A program made the translations under genes and the position numbers. A model generated the notes under the pieces. It made no database searches. It was not told where the DNA came from and saw only the letters and a list, made by a program, of their open reading frames with translations. Below are positions 43,042-53,333 of a DNA stretch of 64,000 nucleotides, piece after piece. Position 1 is the first letter of the stretch. Each line of letters opens with the position of its first letter. The stretch comes from Arsenophonus apicola (GTDB lineage: Bacteria > Pseudomonadota > Gammaproteobacteria > Enterobacterales > Enterobacteriaceae), in the NCBI RefSeq assembly GCF_020268605.1, contig NZ_CP084222.1, forward strand, positions 2,604,001 through 2,668,000. Direction: 5' to 3'.

Positions 43042-44205
43042 ATGCAAAAAAACAGAGGGGTTTTACCTCTGGTAATATTACTACTCTCAAGCTGTTTGAT
43101 CTTGACAGCATGTGGCGATAATTCCCAGCAAGGTAATATTGCACCTCCAACACCGGAAGTTGGTGTCGTAACTTTACAAGTTAAGCCATTGACAGTAACA
43201 ACTGAACTGCCTGGCCGTACTACTGCTTTTCGTATTGCCGAGGTAAGACCTCAAGTAGGAGGTATTATATTAAAAAGAAATTATAAAGAAGGGAGTGATG
43301 TTGAAGCCGGAACTTCTTTATATCAAATAGATCCTGCTACCTATAAAGCAAATTATGACAGCGCAAAAGCCAATTTAGCAAAAGCCAAAGCCAATGCCGA
43401 AATTACTCGTTTAACGGTAAGTCGTTATAAACCTCTATTAGGAACAAATTATATCAGTAAACAAGAGTATGATACCGCAAACGCTAACTATGCTCAGGCG
43501 TTAGCTTCCCTTAAAGCCGCTGAAGCGGCAGTTGAAACTGCGCGTATCAATCTTGAATATACTAAAGTAAAAGCGCCTATTTCCGGCCGCTCCGGTAAAT
43601 CCAACGTCACAGAAGGCGCGCTGGTTTCGACTGGACAAACTAGTGCGCTAACAACCATTCAACAATTAGATCCTATTTATGTTGATGTTACCCAATCCAG
43701 CGACGATTATCTGCGTTTAAAAAATGAAATCGCTAGCGGCAATTTATTTAAAGAATCGCAGCAAGCACCTGTTAGCTTAAAAATGAATAATGGTGACGTT
43801 TACCCACAAAAAGGTGTTCTTCAATTTTCCGATGTAACCGTTGATGAAAGTACTGGGTCTATCACGATGCGGGCTATTTTCCCCAATCCAGAAAAAAAAC
43901 TACTGCCTGGTATGTTTGTTCGTGCCGTTTTAGAAGAAGGCGTGCAAAAAAATGCCATCCTCGTGCCACAACAAGGTGTAAGTCGGACCCCTCGTGGTGA
44001 GGCTCAAGTGATGGTTGTTAATACCAACAATGAAGTTGAAGTCCGTACGGTAATTACTGCGCAAGCAATTGGTAATCAATGGTTAATAACTAAAGGACTT
44101 GAAGCCGGAGAGCGTGTCATTGTTATTGGGTTACAGAAAATCAAGCCAGGCATGAAAGTGACAGCTAAAGAAACATCGCCCAATCCAAATACAACAGAAA
44201 AATAG
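43042..44205 (+). CDS. acrA: Periplasmic adaptor lipoprotein AcrA
   Basis: This 387-residue membrane-fusion protein of the AcrAB-TolC efflux pump has a lipoprotein signal with lipobox L-T-A-C and the modified cysteine at 24. The barrel, lipoyl, helical-hairpin and membrane-proximal domains are all present: G-G-I-I-L-K-R-N-Y-K-E-G-S-D-V near 71-85, the A-K-A-N-A-E hairpin near 110-120, and V-K-A-P-I-S-G-R near 175. It links AcrB to TolC. An AcrR operator lies upstream; acrB starts 42 bases after the stop. Confidence 0.97.
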   Translation: MQKNRGVLPLVILLLSSCLILTACGDNSQQGNIAPPTPEVGVVTLQVKPLTVTTELPGRTTAFRIAEVRPQVGGIILKRNYKEGSDVEAGTSLYQIDPATYKANYDSAKANLAKAKANAEITRLTVSRYKPLLGTNYISKQEYDTANANYAQALASLKAAEAAVETARINLEYTKVKAPISGRSGKSNVTEGALVSTGQTSALTTIQQLDPIYVDVTQSSDDYLRLKNEIASGNLFKESQQAPVSLKMNNGDVYPQKGVLQFSDVTVDESTGSITMRAIFPNPEKKLLPGMFVRAVLEEGVQKNAILVPQQGVSRTPRGEAQVMVVNTNNEVEVRTVITAQAIGNQWLITKGLEAGERVIVIGLQKIKPGMKVTAKETSPNPNTTEK

Positions 44206-44247
44206 ATTTTCTCCGCAAAAATCTTAAATTAAGGGAGTCGATAATTA

Positions 44248-47200
44248 ATGCCTCAGTTTTTTATAGAACGGCCAATATTTGCGTGGGTAATAGCCATTAT
44301 TACCATGCTCGCTGGTCTATTGGCAATTATCAAATTACCGGTGGCACAATATCCAACCATTGCGCCACCGTCTATCTCAATTGTAGCAACCTATCCTGGA
44401 GCAGACGCCACAACAGTCCAAAATACTGTTACTCAGGTTATCGAACAGAACATGAATGGAATTGATAATCTGGTTTATATGTCTTCAACAAGTGATGCAA
44501 TGGGTAACATGTCGCTGACACTTACCTTTGAAGCAGGGACAGATCCTGATATTGCACAAGTACAGGTACAAAATAAATTACAATTGGCCATGCCATTACT
44601 ACCGCAAGAGGTGCAGCAACAAGGTATACAAGTTAATAAATCTACTGGTTCTTTCTTAATGGTGGTCGCTTTTATTTCCAAAGATGGCTCAATGAATCAA
44701 GAAGATATTGCTGATTATGTTAACTCTCACATTAAAGATCCTATTAGCCGAGTAAAAGGCGTTGGTGAAACGCAATTATTTGGTACCCAGTACGCTATGC
44801 GGATCTGGTTAGATCCAGATAAACTAGTTAAATACAATATGGCTACTCAAGATGTTATCAATGCCATAAAAATTCAAAACAACCAAGTTGCTGCCGGCCA
44901 GCTAGGTGGAACACCACCGATCCCAGGCCAACGACTGAATGTTTCTATTATTGCTCAAACGCGGCTAAATAATGCTGAACAGTTTGCCAATATCCTGTTA
45001 CGAGTTAATCCAGATGGCTCTCAGGTTCGCTTAAAAGACGTTGCTGTAGTTGAATTAGGTGCGGAAAATTATAGTATCAAAGCCAAATATAATGGTACTG
45101 CGTCAGCCGGTATCGGTATCAAATTGGCAACCGGGGCTAATGCCTTAGATACTGCTAAAGCCGTACGTGCTACGCTTGCTGAAATGGAGCTTTTTTTCCC
45201 TAATGGATTAGAGATTGTTTACCCTTATGACACTACACCGTTTGTAAAAATCTCAATTAACGAAGTAGTGAAAACACTGATCGAAGCTATCATGCTCGTC
45301 GTTGTTGTAATGTACTTATTCTTGCAAAACCTCCGCGCAACTTTGATCCCGACGATCGCAGTTCCTGTTGTCTTGCTTGGAACTTTTGCTATTTTGTCTG
45401 CAATGGGGTACTCAATTAACACGCTTACCATGTTCGCAATGGTGCTCGCTATCGGACTCTTAGTCGATGATGCGATTGTGGTAGTAGAAAACGTCGAGCG
45501 TGTTATGCAAGAAGAGGGAATATCGCCAAAAGAAGCCACCAAAAAGTCGATGGGACAAATCCAAGGCGCACTTGTCGGTATAGCCTTAGTCTTATCCGCG
45601 GTATTTATACCTATGGCTTTTTTTGGTGGCTCAACGGGCGCAATCTATCGTCAATTTTCGGTTACCATTGTCGCATCAATGGTGCTATCTGTTCTAGTCG
45701 CGCTGATCTTAACTCCAGCTCTTTGTGCCACAATATTAAAACCTATACCTAAAGGTAGCCACGGAAAACAGACAGGCTTTTTCGGCTGGTTTAACCGTAC
45801 ATTTGAAAAAAGCGCACATCACTATACCAATAGTATTGGCCATATGCTTAGAGGCACAGGTCGTTACCTAGTGATTTATGTTATATTGGTTGCTGGTATG
45901 GCATTTCTGTTCCTAAAATTGCCTTCTTCGTTTCTTCCCGAGGAAGATCAAGGAGTACTCTTGACGATGGTTCAGCTACCACCAGGCTCTACCCAAGAAC
46001 AAACTGTAGCTGTGCTTAATGATATTGACCAATATTATCGAACAAAAGAAAAAGAAAATGTTAAATCTGTCTTTACCGTAAGTGGCTTTGGCTTCGCAGG
46101 GCAAGGACAAAACATGGGGCTTGCTTTTGTCGTACTACAAGATTGGAAAACACGCCATAGCGATCAAAATCACGTTTCTCAAATTATCAATCGCGCCAAT
46201 CTTGCCTTTTCAAAAATACAAGAGGCTATCATTTTCTCTTTCAATATTCCGGCCATACCAGAGTTAGGTACAGCCAGTGGTTTTGATTATGAACTTGTTG
46301 ATCAAGGTAATTTAGGTCATGAGAAATTAATGGCTGCTCGTAATCAACTACTTGGACTTATTGCTCAACATCCTGATATATTGCAAAATGTTCGTCCTAA
46401 CGGACAAGATGATACCTCTCAGTATCGTTTTTATCTCGATCAACAAAAGGCTGAGGCATTAGGTGTATCTATCAATGATATTAATGCAACCTTAAGTACT
46501 ATGTTTGGTGGAGTCTATGTAAATGACTTTATTGATCGTGAACGCGTTAAAAAAGTTTACGTGCAAGCCAATGCCCCATTTCGGATGTTGCCCGCTGATA
46601 TTGAAAAACTTTATGTCCGCAATAATCAAGGAAAAATGGTACCTTTCTCCGCATTAATTGATCATAGCAAAGATCCATGGCTATATGGTTCGCCACGTTT
46701 GGAACGCTATAATGGTTTACCTGCAATGGAAATCCAAGGTTCTGCGGCTCCAGGGAAAAGTACTGGTGATGCCATGTTATTAATGGAGCAACTTACTGAA
46801 AAATTACCTGAGGGTATTGGTTATGAATGGACCGGTATGTCTTACCAAGAACGTCTTTCTGGCAATCAAGCACCTGCTTTATATGTAATTTCTCTTATTG
46901 TGGTTTTTCTTTGTTTAGCCGCTTTATATGAAAGTTGGTCAATTCCTTTTTCTGTTATGTTAGTTCTACCATTAGGGGTTATTGGAGCATTACTCTTCAC
47001 TTCATTTCGTGGATTAGAAAATGATGTTTACTTTAAGGTAGGCTTATTAACGACCATTGGCCTATCAGCCAAAAACGCCATATTAATTGTTGAGTTTGCT
47101 AAAGACTTAATGGAAAAAGAAGGAAAAGGATTGATTGAAGCAACGCTAGATGCTGTCAGAATGCGGTTACGACCTATTTTAATGACATCACTAGCATTCA

Positions 47201-47367
47201 TGCTTGGCGTTTTACCTCTCGTTATTAGTAACGGTGCAGGTTCAGGTGCGCAAAACTCTGTTGGTACAGGCGTGCTTGGAGGAATGATTGCAGCAACTAC
47301 ATTAGCTATCTATTTCGTTCCAGTATTTTTTGTCGTCATACGTAGACGTTTCACAAATAAATATTAG
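44248..47367 (+). CDS. acrB: RND multidrug efflux transporter AcrB
   Basis: This 1039-residue inner-membrane proton/drug antiporter (E. coli 1049) is complete. It begins M-P-Q-F-F-I-E-R-P-I-F-A-W-V and has twelve membrane helices with two large periplasmic loops. The proton-relay pair is in L-L-V-D-D-A-I-V-V-V-E-N near 406-408, with a matching Lys in I-V-E-F-A-K-D-L. The G-F-G-F-A-G-Q-G-Q switch-loop region is near 614-622. It exports dyes, bile salts and antibiotics through TolC. A strong terminator follows. The C-terminal tail is short, ending R-R-R-F-T-N-K-Y. Confidence 0.97.
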   Translation: MPQFFIERPIFAWVIAIITMLAGLLAIIKLPVAQYPTIAPPSISIVATYPGADATTVQNTVTQVIEQNMNGIDNLVYMSSTSDAMGNMSLTLTFEAGTDPDIAQVQVQNKLQLAMPLLPQEVQQQGIQVNKSTGSFLMVVAFISKDGSMNQEDIADYVNSHIKDPISRVKGVGETQLFGTQYAMRIWLDPDKLVKYNMATQDVINAIKIQNNQVAAGQLGGTPPIPGQRLNVSIIAQTRLNNAEQFANILLRVNPDGSQVRLKDVAVVELGAENYSIKAKYNGTASAGIGIKLATGANALDTAKAVRATLAEMELFFPNGLEIVYPYDTTPFVKISINEVVKTLIEAIMLVVVVMYLFLQNLRATLIPTIAVPVVLLGTFAILSAMGYSINTLTMFAMVLAIGLLVDDAIVVVENVERVMQEEGISPKEATKKSMGQIQGALVGIALVLSAVFIPMAFFGGSTGAIYRQFSVTIVASMVLSVLVALILTPALCATILKPIPKGSHGKQTGFFGWFNRTFEKSAHHYTNSIGHMLRGTGRYLVIYVILVAGMAFLFLKLPSSFLPEEDQGVLLTMVQLPPGSTQEQTVAVLNDIDQYYRTKEKENVKSVFTVSGFGFAGQGQNMGLAFVVLQDWKTRHSDQNHVSQIINRANLAFSKIQEAIIFSFNIPAIPELGTASGFDYELVDQGNLGHEKLMAARNQLLGLIAQHPDILQNVRPNGQDDTSQYRFYLDQQKAEALGVSINDINATLSTMFGGVYVNDFIDRERVKKVYVQANAPFRMLPADIEKLYVRNNQGKMVPFSALIDHSKDPWLYGSPRLERYNGLPAMEIQGSAAPGKSTGDAMLLMEQLTEKLPEGIGYEWTGMSYQERLSGNQAPALYVISLIVVFLCLAALYESWSIPFSVMLVLPLGVIGALLFTSFRGLENDVYFKVGLLTTIGLSAKNAILIVEFAKDLMEKEGKGLIEATLDAVRMRLRPILMTSLAFMLGVLPLVISNGAGSGAQNSVGTGVLGGMIAATTLAIYFVPVFFVVIRRRFTNKY

Positions 47368-47397
47368 CTTAGCTAGGTTATTAGTAATATTTCCATT

Positions 47398-47422
47398 AAA
47401 AGGCCAGAATATCTGGCCTTTT
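47398..47422 (+). terminator. Terminator of acrAB
   Basis: Eleven-pair perfect stem AAAAGGCCAGA/TCTGGCCTTTT with a 3-base loop, 30 bases after the acrB stop. Its arms end in A and T runs, so it may also work in reverse. Confidence 0.9.
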
Positions 47423-47889
47423 ATGTAAAAATATTTTTTAATAAATGAAAAATAATTCTAAATATATGACTAAAACTTATTTTTTAATAAAAAAATAAAT
47501 AATAATAAAATAACACAGTAATACTGTAACTTTTTGTATATCTTTGATATTTTGTACTAGATTAGTTCTTTGATTAACATCATATAACAAAAAACTTTAT
47601 ACAGAGATAGTGACTTATGCGATAATAGTGCTATATTAATATCCAGTAGGTTGTTTGCATTACTTTTGCTATACTCACACAAGTATAAATTTTATAAATT
47701 ATCTACATTCTTCTGATTGTTTACCGACAACCATTTATAATTTTGGCAACAATCATAATTAATTAGTGTTTTTGATTTTACAAAAAATAAAACAATATAT
47801 TAATTCAATGGTAAATTCTTCATCTTTAGCGGTATTATGCAATAAAAATGAGTAATAACCCGTAATCTGTGGTTTGAATGGAGGTGATT
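47423..47889. other. AT-rich gap upstream of tomB-hha
   Basis: No gene seen. It presumably holds the tomB-hha promoter. E. coli maa and ylaC are absent from this neighbourhood. Confidence 0.6.
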
Positions 47890-48258
47890 ATGGATGAGTA
47901 CTCACCAAGGAGTTATGACATCTTAGTGCTAAAGTATTTATGTGATGCTCTACATCGTGAAGCGATGTTAACTTTGCATAGGACAAAAACTCATTGGAAA
48001 AATGATCTTTGTTCCGACCAAAACGTTAAATTTAATGTATTAATTGATCATATCACAGATTTTATTGGTCAATTTAAATTAAAATATCCGAATAACGTAA
48101 ACCTTTTTATTTTTATTGACGAATATTTGGATGAAACTTATAACCTATTTGGTAAACCTGTAATGAGCCTAACAGATATTTCTGATTGGCAAAAAATGAA
48201 TGAGCATTTGGCTGAAATATTAACAAATGATATAAAGTATTCATTAAGTAACACTTGA
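47890..48258 (+). CDS. tomB: Hha-modulating protein TomB (YbaJ)
   Basis: This 122-residue protein (E. coli 124) begins M-D-E-Y-S-P and contains L-K-Y-L-C-D-A-L-H-R-E, L-I-D-H-I near 56, K-L-K-Y-P-N-N-V-N-L and I-D-E-Y-L-D-E-T, the TomB pattern. TomB counteracts Hha, with which it has been described as a toxin-antitoxin pair affecting biofilm formation. The ATG at 47890 follows GGAGGTGATT; an in-frame ATG 12 bases earlier lies inside that site. hha follows after 56 bases, the usual order. Confidence 0.92.
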   Translation: MDEYSPRSYDILVLKYLCDALHREAMLTLHRTKTHWKNDLCSDQNVKFNVLIDHITDFIGQFKLKYPNNVNLFIFIDEYLDETYNLFGKPVMSLTDISDWQKMNEHLAEILTNDIKYSLSNT

Positions 48259-48314
48259 CGCAACAGCCAATAACATTCATATTTTATACATCTATAATTT
48301 AAAGAAAGGAAATT

Positions 48315-48518
48315 ATGACTAAAATTGACTATCTGATGCGCTTAAGAAAATGTACGACTATCGAAACATTGGAGCGCGTAATCGAAAAAAACAAATATGA
48401 ATTATCTGAAGACGAACTTGAGTTATTTTATTCTGCTGCCGACCATAGGTTAGCTGAGCTCACAATGAATAAACTTTATGACAAAATTCCTTCGTCCGTT
48501 TGGAAATATGTTCGCTAA
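48315..48518 (+). CDS. hha: Haemolysin-expression modulator Hha
   Basis: This 67-residue protein is almost identical in pattern to E. coli Hha (72 residues) from K-x-D-Y-L-M-R-L-R onward: T-L-E-R-V-I-E-K-N-K-Y-E-L-S, Y-S-A-A-D-H-R-L-A-E-L-T-M-N-K-L-Y-D-K-I-P, ending V-W-K-Y-V-R. Hha binds H-NS and helps silence horizontally acquired and virulence genes, relevant to the phage-borne cargo and effector-like gene in this window. AAAGAAAGGAAATT supplies the ribosome site. A terminator follows. Confidence 0.96.
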   Translation: MTKIDYLMRLRKCTTIETLERVIEKNKYELSEDELELFYSAADHRLAELTMNKLYDKIPSSVWKYVR

Positions 48519-48559
48519 TAAGTCTTTCCTTTATCAGATAGGATATGGTTATAATTTTA

Positions 48560-48584
48560 GCCGATAGCCCTTATCGGCTTTTAT
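48560..48584 (+). terminator. Terminator of tomB-hha
   Basis: Seven-pair stem GCCGATA/TATCGGC (48560-48566 and 48572-48578) with a 5-base loop, followed by TTTTATT, 42 bases after the hha stop. Confidence 0.88.
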
Positions 48585-49056
48585 TAGTAACTATATAACT
48601 TAAAATATTCATTCATAACACGGATAATTATATCGTGGTGTTGCTTACATTATTAGATTAAACAATGAACCATATTTATATTTTCGCTTAATCAAAAAAA
48701 TAAGCCTATAATTATCCTCTCTCAACTGTTACTCTTTTTTATTAATCACGACCATACTTAGTCAATAACTATTCAGCAAAATAATCAATATATTGCTATT
48801 TATTTTTTAATTAATAATTTAATTACTTCGTTATATGAAATTCGTAATTTTACATAATCTTATTTTTCTATAAAAACTAAACCAAAAACTTGCATTTAGA
48901 TTAAAATGAAAATTCATCAAATTAAGCGAAATTTTTTCTGTATATAAAAAACTAACCATATTGAATTAATTTAGTAACTTTCAACATAAAAACAATTTTT
49001 GTCAACTAGATTAATTTTATTTGCAAAAAATATAAATATCTTAGAAGTGCTAAACT
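48585..49056. other. AT-rich gap between hha and the 4.5S RNA gene
   Basis: No gene seen. In E. coli this stretch carries ylaB, ybaA and ybaZ among others. No terminator hairpin is obvious for ffs. Confidence 0.6.
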
Positions 49057-49167
49057 GGCGGAGTCCTGTCAGCAACATCCCGGCACATACATCCCCTGCT
49101 ATGGCTGCTTCTTTCCAGACCTGACCAAGTTAACAAGTTAGCATTGCGGGAGCACCAACAGGACCCC
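49057..49167 (-). ncRNA. ffs: 4.5S RNA (signal recognition particle RNA)
   Basis: About 111 bases on the minus strand fold into one long hairpin: 5' GGGGTCCTGTTGGTGCTCCCGCAA pairs across to TGCCGGGATGTTGCTGACAGGAC at the 3' end in the usual way. The apical SRP motif reads GGTCAGGTCT-GGAA-AGAAGCAGCC, with the GGAA tetraloop and the asymmetric internal loop that bind Ffh. Order differs from E. coli only in that mdlB is now its direct neighbour. Confidence 0.95.
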
Positions 49168-49321
49168 ATTGAATGGCTCTATATGAACAATAGAGGCACG
49201 CATTATGCGCTATTCATATTCAAATAGCAAGAAAGCAGAAATCAAGTGTTGTTTTCTTATTCAAATAAATAATATTAAACATTTAACTAGTTTAAAATAT
49301 ATAAAATAATAGCAAAAAAGA

Positions 49322-51103
49322 TCAATAGACCACATCGAGATATTCTAAGCTAGCAGGATGTAATAAATTACCAATCTGCTGCAATTGGTACATCTGGGCA
49401 TACAGCCCTGGGTGTCGCAACAATTGATTATGTTTGCCTTGCTGAACGATTTTACCACGATGTAAGACAAAAATTTTATCCGCGTCGATAACAGTAGAAA
49501 GTCGATGGGCAATAACGATTAATGTTGTCTGTCGACGAATTAACTGTAAAGTTTTTTGAATCGCTTTCTCAGTTCCTGAATCAACATTGGCCGTTGCCTC
49601 ATCCAATATTAAAATTTTCGGCGTTTGTACTAAAGCCCGCGCTAACGCCAGTAGCTGCTTCTGCCCAGTAGATAGCATATTACCTTGCTCACCTAACAGT
49701 GTATTTAAGCCATTAGGTAATTTATATACCCAATCAGCGAGCTGTACAATTGTTAAAATTTGCCAAACTTTCTGTTCTGAAATTTCTCGGCCCAAAGCGA
49801 TATTATCAAAAACAGTCGTTGCTAAAATAACCGGCTCTTGTTGTACAATAGTAATACAATTACGCAACACCTGATGGGAAAGAGATGATAGTGGACGTCC
49901 ATCAAGTAATATTTGTCCTTCTTGCCACGGATAATATCCCATTAATAAGTTAGTGATCGTGCTTTTTCCACTACCTGTATGCCCAACTAATGCGACAAAT
50001 TCGTTATCCTCTATCTGCATATCAATTTCGTTCAATACATATTTATCATCACGATAAGCAAAAGAGAGCTTTTGTATATCTACTCGACCTGACAATAAAG
50101 GTAATTGATCATGACCATAATATTGTCGTGGGCTATCTATTAATTCAAAAATTCTTTCGCCTGCAACTACCGCTTGTTGTAATACCGATTGCTGTGAAGT
50201 TAATTTAATTAATGGCTCATTTAAACGTCCAAGGTAATTAATAAAAGCATACAATACTCCAACACCAATAACATCTATTCCTTTAAATCCAAATAATAGA
50301 ATTAATCCACAAAGGGTTAAGGCCGAAAATAAATTTAATAATGGGCGTAAAAGAATGCTATCTAACTTTAATGCCTGCATCCGAGCAGTATAGTGCTGAC
50401 GATTCACCGCTAACATTTTCTCCCCAAAGCGGGCTCGTTGCCTAAATTGCTGAATCACAGTCATACCGTTAATGATCTCATTAAAACCATCGTTAATATC
50501 AGCTAGGTAAGTACGTACTCGACGAACAATTGGCGTACTTAAACGTTGGTAAATTACCATGATCAAAAATACTATAGGGAAAATTAAGCTAGCAACAATT
50601 GCCATGCGCCACTCTAAAAAAAACATCGCTACTAACATGGCAATAATTAGCGCTATACTACGAAATATAGTCGGAATAACCGTTACAAACAGATCCTTAA
50701 CCACTTCAGTATCATTTGTCACTCGAGAGATAAGCTGTCCTACTGGTTGATTATCAAAAATACTCAATGGCTGCCTAATAGCAGCACTCATTACATCTGT
50801 ACGTAATGTTTGAACAACGCCTATAGCTGCTTGATTAAATAAAATTGTTTGATAATAGTGTAAGATGGCAGCAATAATTTGTGATGCAAAAAAAACTATT
50901 ATTAATATAACCGCACTTTCCAACGGTATATGACCTTTTGTTAACAAATTATCAATAAAGTAGCTTACTAGAAGGGGCCCACAAATTTCTACCGCAGCGG
51001 CTAGCCAAGATATCAAAACCGCAATAGTTATCGGTTTACGAAATGGATCTCCATAAATTAATAAGCGCTTTAAGGATGGCCATAAAAGACGAGGCTTATT
51101 CAT
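49322..51103 (-). CDS. mdlB: ABC transporter half MdlB (SmdB)
   Basis: This 593-residue membrane ATPase (E. coli 593) has six membrane helices (about 20-320) followed by an ABC domain with Walker A (V-G-H-T-G-S-G-K-S-T), signature L-S-T-G-Q-K-Q and Walker B (I-L-I-L-D-E-A). It pairs with MdlA as a heterodimeric exporter whose substrate is unknown. The signature has T where most have G (L-S-G-G-Q). Start: the ATG at 51103, eight bases from GGA; its first codons overlap the end of mdlA by 8 bases, so the two are coupled. Confidence 0.95.
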   Translation of the reverse strand: MNKPRLLWPSLKRLLIYGDPFRKPITIAVLISWLAAAVEICGPLLVSYFIDNLLTKGHIPLESAVILIIVFFASQIIAAILHYYQTILFNQAAIGVVQTLRTDVMSAAIRQPLSIFDNQPVGQLISRVTNDTEVVKDLFVTVIPTIFRSIALIIAMLVAMFFLEWRMAIVASLIFPIVFLIMVIYQRLSTPIVRRVRTYLADINDGFNEIINGMTVIQQFRQRARFGEKMLAVNRQHYTARMQALKLDSILLRPLLNLFSALTLCGLILLFGFKGIDVIGVGVLYAFINYLGRLNEPLIKLTSQQSVLQQAVVAGERIFELIDSPRQYYGHDQLPLLSGRVDIQKLSFAYRDDKYVLNEIDMQIEDNEFVALVGHTGSGKSTITNLLMGYYPWQEGQILLDGRPLSSLSHQVLRNCITIVQQEPVILATTVFDNIALGREISEQKVWQILTIVQLADWVYKLPNGLNTLLGEQGNMLSTGQKQLLALARALVQTPKILILDEATANVDSGTEKAIQKTLQLIRRQTTLIVIAHRLSTVIDADKIFVLHRGKIVQQGKHNQLLRHPGLYAQMYQLQQIGNLLHPASLEYLDVVY

Positions 51104-52844
51104 GTTCATTTTCCATGGTGGCTTGAATTTGCTGATAACAATACATATCTCGATACCAACCAGGTTTTGCAATTAATTGCTGATGGGTACCTTGACATGC
51201 GATAGTTCCTTGTTGCAATACAAGTATCTGATCTGAATCCACTAAAGCAGATAATCGGTGGGCACTAATGATGATAGTATGACACCCTCGCCACTGACGT
51301 AAATTTTTTAAAATTCTATTTTCAGTCTGTCCATCTACAGCAGACAAAGCATCGTCTAATATCAAAATTTCAGTATTTAATAATAGTGCTCTTGCTATAG
51401 AAATACGCTGCTTTTGTCCACCAGATAACATAATGCCACGCTCACCAACTTGTGTGCTATACCCATCAGGTAAACGCAAAATATCTTCATGTACATCAGC
51501 TAGCCTTGCCGCTTCCTCTATTTCTGTTTGGCTGGCAGTTGGTCTACCTAAAGCAATATTACCTGCGATAGTATCAGAAAATAAAAATGGTATTTGGTTC
51601 ACAACTGCCAGTCTGGCATGCCATTCTCGCTGCTGAATATGAGTCAGAGAAAGAGATTGAAACAAAATTTCACCATCAAGAACATCAAAATGACGTTGCA
51701 ATAATGATAATAGTGTTGATTTCCCCGCCCCGGTTGGACCGCAAATTCCAACTAATTGCCCTGGCTGTATATTAAATACAATATTATGCAAGGATGATAT
51801 TCCAACACCTGGGTAATTAAATTGCTGAATATTTACGCTCAATTGACCAGATGTTGGCTGCAAATACTGTTTCCCATCAATAATCGATAGGGGTTCTTCA
51901 AATAAAACACAGATTCTGCTATAGGCAGCGCTTCCACGCTCAACGATATTAAACATCCATGCAAGCGCTAACATTGGCCATATCATAAGCCCTAAATACA
52001 TAACAAAACTGGTCAAGTCACCTAGTGTCATTTTATTATGCCAAACCATCCAGCTTCCACCCGCTACTGCCAAAAAATTTGCAGCGCCTATCGCAATATA
52101 GATAGTAGGGTCAAATTTCGCATCAACTTGAGCAACATGCATATTTTTACGCCCAGCCTCTAATGCCGCAATCTCAAACTGATGAGATTGGTGATCTTCT
52201 AGACCAAACGCTTTAATCATACGGATACTGGTTAAACTTTCCTGAGCATGATTATTGAGAGAAGAAAATGCACCTTGGGCAGATTTAAAGCGTGTATGCA
52301 GTTGTTCACCATATCGCTTAATAATGACTGCCATGATTGGCATTGGTAGCAATGAGATCAGGGTCAGTTGCCAACTGATTTCAATACTCATGACAATCAA
52401 CACTGCACATCCCATCACCAAAGAATCGACTAATGTCAGGACACCTTCTCCTGCTGCAAAGACAACTCGATCAACATCATTGGTTGTACGTGCAATAAGA
52501 TCGCCTACTCTATGTCGTAAATAAAACTCGGGAGTCTGACGACTAAATTGTTGATAAAATTTCTGTCTTAACTGTACAGCTAGTTTATAAGAAGCGCCAA
52601 ATAACCATAATCGCCAAATATAGCGCAATCCATAAATAATAAATGCAATAAGTATCATTACACTTATCCAGCCCAAAAGTTGTTTGCTACTTAGGGTTTG
52701 CTTACTAATACCATCAATAATAAAGCCAACCAGCCGTGGTGGAATAAGTTGTAATCCTGCAATAATAATTAATAACATGATTGCACCAAAATACCGGCAC
52801 CACTCAGTTAAAAAATACCAACGTAATTGAGAAAATAATCTCAC
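51096..52844 (-). CDS. mdlA: ABC transporter half MdlA (SmdA)
   Basis: This 582-residue partner of MdlB (E. coli 590) has six membrane helices (about 15-310) and an ABC domain with Walker A (C-G-P-T-G-A-G-K-S-T), a canonical signature L-S-G-G-Q-K-Q and Walker B (I-L-I-L-D-D-A). The catalytic Glu after Walker B is Asp here (D-D-A-L-S-A-V), while MdlB keeps E-A, so the pair may have one consensus and one degenerate ATP site, as in many heterodimeric exporters. It is first in the mdlAB operon. Confidence 0.95.
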   Translation of the reverse strand: MRLFSQLRWYFLTEWCRYFGAIMLLIIIAGLQLIPPRLVGFIIDGISKQTLSSKQLLGWISVMILIAFIIYGLRYIWRLWLFGASYKLAVQLRQKFYQQFSRQTPEFYLRHRVGDLIARTTNDVDRVVFAAGEGVLTLVDSLVMGCAVLIVMSIEISWQLTLISLLPMPIMAVIIKRYGEQLHTRFKSAQGAFSSLNNHAQESLTSIRMIKAFGLEDHQSHQFEIAALEAGRKNMHVAQVDAKFDPTIYIAIGAANFLAVAGGSWMVWHNKMTLGDLTSFVMYLGLMIWPMLALAWMFNIVERGSAAYSRICVLFEEPLSIIDGKQYLQPTSGQLSVNIQQFNYPGVGISSLHNIVFNIQPGQLVGICGPTGAGKSTLLSLLQRHFDVLDGEILFQSLSLTHIQQREWHARLAVVNQIPFLFSDTIAGNIALGRPTASQTEIEEAARLADVHEDILRLPDGYSTQVGERGIMLSGGQKQRISIARALLLNTEILILDDALSAVDGQTENRILKNLRQWRGCHTIIISAHRLSALVDSDQILVLQQGTIACQGTHQQLIAKPGWYRDMYCYQQIQATMENEHE

Positions 52845-53333
52845 ATTTTTTTATCCTGATATTGAAAATTACATCAAAAAATATAATAAGTTACAGCTCA
52901 ATAAATTAATCAGATACAGTCAAAATTGTTGTATATTTTATTTTCTCAATCAAAAATAAAAAAGATCAATTCAATTAGCAATATTGTTGATTATATGTTT
53001 ACAAAAATACCAAAAACTATCCAATCTCATAATATCTTGCGAAAATGTTTTTAACAAATCAGATTTGTCAGCTTTATAATCAAGGAAATATTACGATATA
53101 TTCAACAAATCATGGCATTTCTTATCTAATGATTTCATAGAATCAATTTAGTGTTATTAATAAATTGTTAGAATAAAATCATCCATATTTAAAAATTTAA
53201 ACAAAATAATATAACACAATGAAGAAATCTTCCCAATTAAGGCTATCTAAACTAGATTAAACTGGGTAACATAACGTATCATCTGGAATAGCAAAAATTT
53301 TTTACTTGTACTTTATCGATGGATAGTATTAGC
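52845..53333. other. AT-rich gap between divergent mdlA and queC
   Basis: No gene and no preQ1-type riboswitch could be recognised. E. coli decR (ybaO), cof and ybaE, which lie here, are absent. Confidence 0.6.

Noticed and set aside
52845..53333. Possible preQ1 riboswitch before queC
   Set aside because: No recognisable stem with the A-rich tail and ribosome-site sequestration could be drawn.
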